Shown here piece after piece: positions 13,396 through 15,822 of a DNA stretch of 15,822 nt. The notes beneath the pieces were generated by a model. That model worked only from the letters and a program-made list of their open reading frames with translations, was not told the DNA's origin and ran no database searches. This DNA comes from JBBQXK01 sp052387255 (lineage in GTDB: Bacteria > Pseudomonadota > Alphaproteobacteria > Rhodobacterales > Rhodobacteraceae), in the NCBI GenBank assembly GCA_052387255.1, contig JBQTJI010000061.1, positions 1 to 15,822 on the forward strand. The letters run 5' to 3'. The first letter of the stretch is position 1. Each line of letters opens with the position of its first letter. Made by a program: the position numbers and the translations under genes.

Positions 13396-15573
13396 ATGCT
13401 GATCCGCGAAGCGTTTCCCTTCGAAGGCGACGAGACCGAGAACATCTGGGTGCCGATGCCCGACGGCACGCGCCTGGCCGGTCGGCTGTGGCTGCCAAGG
13501 GGCGCGGGGCTGGTGCCGGTGATCCTGGAATACCTGCCCTACCGCAAGCGCGACGGCACGCGGGCGCGGGACGAGCGGACCCACCGCTACCTGTCGCGCC
13601 ACGGCTATGCCTGCCTGCGGCTGGACATAAGGGGGACCGGCGACAGCGAGGGCATCCTGCACGACGAATACTCCGAACAGGAACAGCTGGACGGCGTGGC
13701 CGCCATCGACTGGCTGGCGCGGCAGCCGTGGTGCGACGGGCAGGTCGCCATGTTCGGCATCAGCTGGGGCGGCTTCAACGGGTTGCAGATCGCCGCCCGC
13801 CGGCCGCCCGCGCTGAGGACCGTCATCACCGTGGGATCGACCGACGACCGGTATGCCACCGACATCCACTGGGTCGGGGGGTGCCTGTCCAAGGACAACT
13901 TCGACTGGTCATCGACCATGTTCGCGATGCAGGACCTGCCCCCCGACCCCGTGATCGTGGGCGACGCGTGGCGCGCGATGTGGGAGGCTCGTCGCGAGGC
14001 CAACACACCCTGGATCCTGACCTGGCTGCGCCACCCGTCGCGCGATGCCTATTGGCGGCAGGGGTCGGTCTGCGAGGATTTTTCGCGCATCACGATTCCC
14101 GTCTATGCCGTGTCGGGCTGGGCCGACAACTATTCCGAAAGCGTCCCGCGCCTGCTGGCGGGCCTGTCCGGTCCGCGCCTTGGCCTGATCGGCCCCTGGG
14201 CGCATTCCTTTCCGCATGATGTGGCCGTCGAGCCCGCCATCGGCTGGCTGGCCGAGGTGCTGCGCTGGTGCGACCACTGGCTGAAGGGCCGCGACACCGG
14301 CATCATGCAGGAACCCATGCTGCGCGTCTGGATGCAGGATCATGTGCCGCCCCGGACCTGCTATCGCCACCGTCCCGGTCGCTGGGTGGGCGAGGCCGTC
14401 TGGCCCTCGCCACGCATCAAGGCGCTGCGTCTGACGCTCGGGCCGGGCGGGCGACTTGGACGCGGCACGGGCCTGCGCGATCTTGCCGGACACACGGCAC
14501 AGCAAGGCGTGCGCCCCCCTCCCCCCTTGTGGGGGAGGGATGGGGAGGGGGGGCTCGCGCTGCATCCGCCGGCCGCCCCCCACCCCCATCCCCTCGCCAC
14601 AGGGGGGAGGGAAGGCACACCCGACCCGGGGGTCGCGGCGGCGACCGCCTCGATCTGTTCCCCCCTCTGGGTCGGGCAGGCCGCAGGCGAGGTCGGCCGT
14701 TACGGCGACAACGCCGACTGGGCCACCGACCAGCGCGAGGATGACGGCGGGTCGCTGGTGTTCGTCACCGAACCCCTGGCGGAACCGCTGGAAATCCTGG
14801 GTGCGCCGCAACTGGCGATCCGCTTTTCCAGCGACAGGCCGCAGGCCCTGGTGTCGGTGCGGCTGAACGACGTGGCCCCGTCGGGCGCGTCCACCCGCGT
14901 CACCGTCGGCCACCTGAACCTGTGCCACCGCCACGGCCACGACCGCCCCCTGGCCCTGACACCCGGCCAGACCGAGACCGCCACGGTCGATCTGGACGAC
15001 ATCGCCCATGCCTTTCCGGCGGGCCACCGCATCGCGGTGTCGATCTCGACCGTCTACTGGCCGATTGCCTGGCCCTCGCCGGAACTGGCGACGCTGACCC
15101 TGCACCTGGCCGACTGCGCCCTTGACCTGCCGGTCCGCCCGCCCGATCCCGCCGACGCCGCGCTGCGCCCCTTCGGCCCCGCCGAAGGGGCGGCGAGCGA
15201 TGTCCAGCACGACCTGCCCATCGAGGCCACCGAACGCCGCGCCGTCACCCGTGACCTGCTGACAGGCGAGATGGTCGTGGACTTCCCGCGCTGGACCTAT
15301 GCCGCCCACATGCCCGCCATCGGCCAGACCCACCGGGGCCGCGCCCTGTGCCGCCACATCATCACCGACGGCGACCCGCTGAGCGCCACCTGCGAGACCA
15401 GCTATGCCGTGCGGACCGAACGCCCCGACGCGGTGTTCGAGCATCAAAGCCATGGCACCCTGACCTGTGACGCGACCCATTTCCGCCTGCGCATGACCCT
15501 GCGCATCACCGAGAACGACGAACAGGTCTTTGCCCGCGACTGGGACGAAAGGATACCCCGTGACCATGTCTAG
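13396..15573 (+). CDS. CocE/NonD family hydrolase (S15 X-Pro dipeptidyl-peptidase type) carrying an in-frame repeat insertion
   Basis: Start set at ATG 13396 after AAGGA (13380-13384); the frame is open further up, but only through repeat sequence. The 725-residue protein has an alpha/beta-hydrolase domain with nucleophile Ser123 in GISWGG, acid Asp244 in SGWADNY and base His270 in GPWAHS; Tyr49 (EYLPYR) fits the oxyanion tyrosine of CocE. From about residue 428 a beta-rich domain typical of the S15 C-terminal jelly roll follows (GEVGRYGDN, TDQREDDGGSLVF, LEILGAPQLAIRFSSD), then another roughly 110 residues. Such enzymes cleave esters or amides, including N-acyl and proline peptide bonds. Residues about 373-408, between the two domains, are translated repeat DNA. 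No signal peptide is seen, so it is probably cytoplasmic. It may release the methylated amine from an ester or amide precursor, which is inference. Confidence 0.9.
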   Translation: MLIREAFPFEGDETENIWVPMPDGTRLAGRLWLPRGAGLVPVILEYLPYRKRDGTRARDERTHRYLSRHGYACLRLDIRGTGDSEGILHDEYSEQEQLDGVAAIDWLARQPWCDGQVAMFGISWGGFNGLQIAARRPPALRTVITVGSTDDRYATDIHWVGGCLSKDNFDWSSTMFAMQDLPPDPVIVGDAWRAMWEARREANTPWILTWLRHPSRDAYWRQGSVCEDFSRITIPVYAVSGWADNYSESVPRLLAGLSGPRLGLIGPWAHSFPHDVAVEPAIGWLAEVLRWCDHWLKGRDTGIMQEPMLRVWMQDHVPPRTCYRHRPGRWVGEAVWPSPRIKALRLTLGPGGRLGRGTGLRDLAGHTAQQGVRPPPPLWGRDGEGGLALHPPAAPHPHPLATGGREGTPDPGVAAATASICSPLWVGQAAGEVGRYGDNADWATDQREDDGGSLVFVTEPLAEPLEILGAPQLAIRFSSDRPQALVSVRLNDVAPSGASTRVTVGHLNLCHRHGHDRPLALTPGQTETATVDLDDIAHAFPAGHRIAVSISTVYWPIAWPSPELATLTLHLADCALDLPVRPPDPADAALRPFGPAEGAASDVQHDLPIEATERRAVTRDLLTGEMVVDFPRWTYAAHMPAIGQTHRGRALCRHIITDGDPLSATCETSYAVRTERPDAVFEHQSHGTLTCDATHFRLRMTLRITENDEQVFARDWDERIPRDHV
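14518..14611. repeat. Inverted palindromic repeat pair inside the hydrolase coding sequence
   Basis: Left unit 14518-14555 and right unit 14574-14611 are inverted copies; aligned by eye, about 30 of 37 positions agree with one indel, and an 18-bp spacer separates them. They belong to the same family as the pair at 13231-13374, but the units point the opposite way. The insert has no stop in the hydrolase frame and encodes a Pro/Gly/His-rich stretch (PPPPLWGRDGEGG, then APHPHPLATGGREG). Confidence 0.85.
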
Positions 15574-15616
15574 GGCGCGCGCCCCCTGCGGGACGGGTGC
15601 GGCGGTGCCGCCCGCG

Positions 15617-15658
15617 CCTCCCTCTCCCCCCGGGGGAGAGGGATGGGGTGAGGGGGCG
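15617..15658. repeat. Single REP-like hairpin after the hydrolase gene
   Basis: CCCTCTCCCC pairs with GGGGAGAGGG in a 23-base hairpin at 15620-15642, followed by ATGGGGTGAGGGGG, a layout common in REP families of G+C-rich proteobacteria. It starts 44 bases after the hydrolase stop. It could act as an mRNA-stabilising or weak transcription-ending structure. Confidence 0.75.
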
Positions 15659-15711
15659 GAGCGTCGGGATCCGGGTGCGTGGTCCAGTCCATGGCACCGT
15701 CCCGGCGGTCA

Positions 15712-15822
<111 letters not shown>

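Noticed and set aside
13187..13402. Small + strand frame of 71 codons after the methyltransferase gene (TGATG start)
   Set aside because: The translation is simply the repeat pair read through (PPTPIPSPRGGGEAR-type residues), a common artefact of REP DNA.
13231..15658. CRISPR array or insertion-sequence ends
   Set aside because: The repeats are few, in inverted pairs with unequal spacing, and no transposase or cas gene is present.

Overview
The window is G+C-rich DNA with dense, same-strand, translationally coupled genes (GTGA, ATGA and TGATG junctions). Families such as DUF1523 and the AAA ATPase set at the left edge point to an alphaproteobacterium of the Rhodobacter/Paracoccus group (Rhodobacterales). 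The genus cannot be told from the sequence alone. All convincing genes lie on the + strand. The right end (from about 15712) is near-pure G/C homopolymer and looks like a degraded contig end.

Region 1 (1-4402) is an operon of poorly understood genes: a 5'-truncated AAA+ ATPase, a DUF6638-like protein, a small two-helix membrane protein and a DUF1523 membrane protein. An HNH nuclease gene sits exactly between the ATPase and the DUF6638-like gene. It overlaps both by four bases but is far more A+T-rich than either, so it looks like a recent cargo gene fitted into an older operon.

Region 2 (4403-9468) starts with a 249-bp control region. It then holds a four-gene periplasmic cluster: imelysin/M75 protein with a GxHxxE motif, di-haem c-type oxidoreductase (DHOR), a second and divergent imelysin-like protein, and a Tat-exported DUF1513 protein. 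Imelysin plus DHOR clusters are usually linked to iron handling, so a periplasmic iron binding or redox role is inferred.

Region 3 (9469-15573) starts with a near-perfect 22-bp palindrome and a plausible promoter. It then encodes a trimethylamine-dehydrogenase-like iron-sulfur flavoprotein, a non-pyrrolysine MttB-family methyltransferase and a CocE/NonD (X-Pro peptidase type) hydrolase. Together these look like a catabolic unit for a methylated amine or betaine-like compound. The flavoprotein lacks several residues that define trimethylamine dehydrogenase, and no corrinoid protein is encoded here, so substrate and chemistry are open.

G/C-rich palindromic repeats of one family occur three times around the hydrolase: as an inverted pair in front of it, as a tighter inverted pair inside its reading frame (adding roughly 35 residues), and as a single hairpin after its stop. 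The repeat pair translated inside an enzyme and the divergent flavoprotein/MttB pair are the most notable points of the window.
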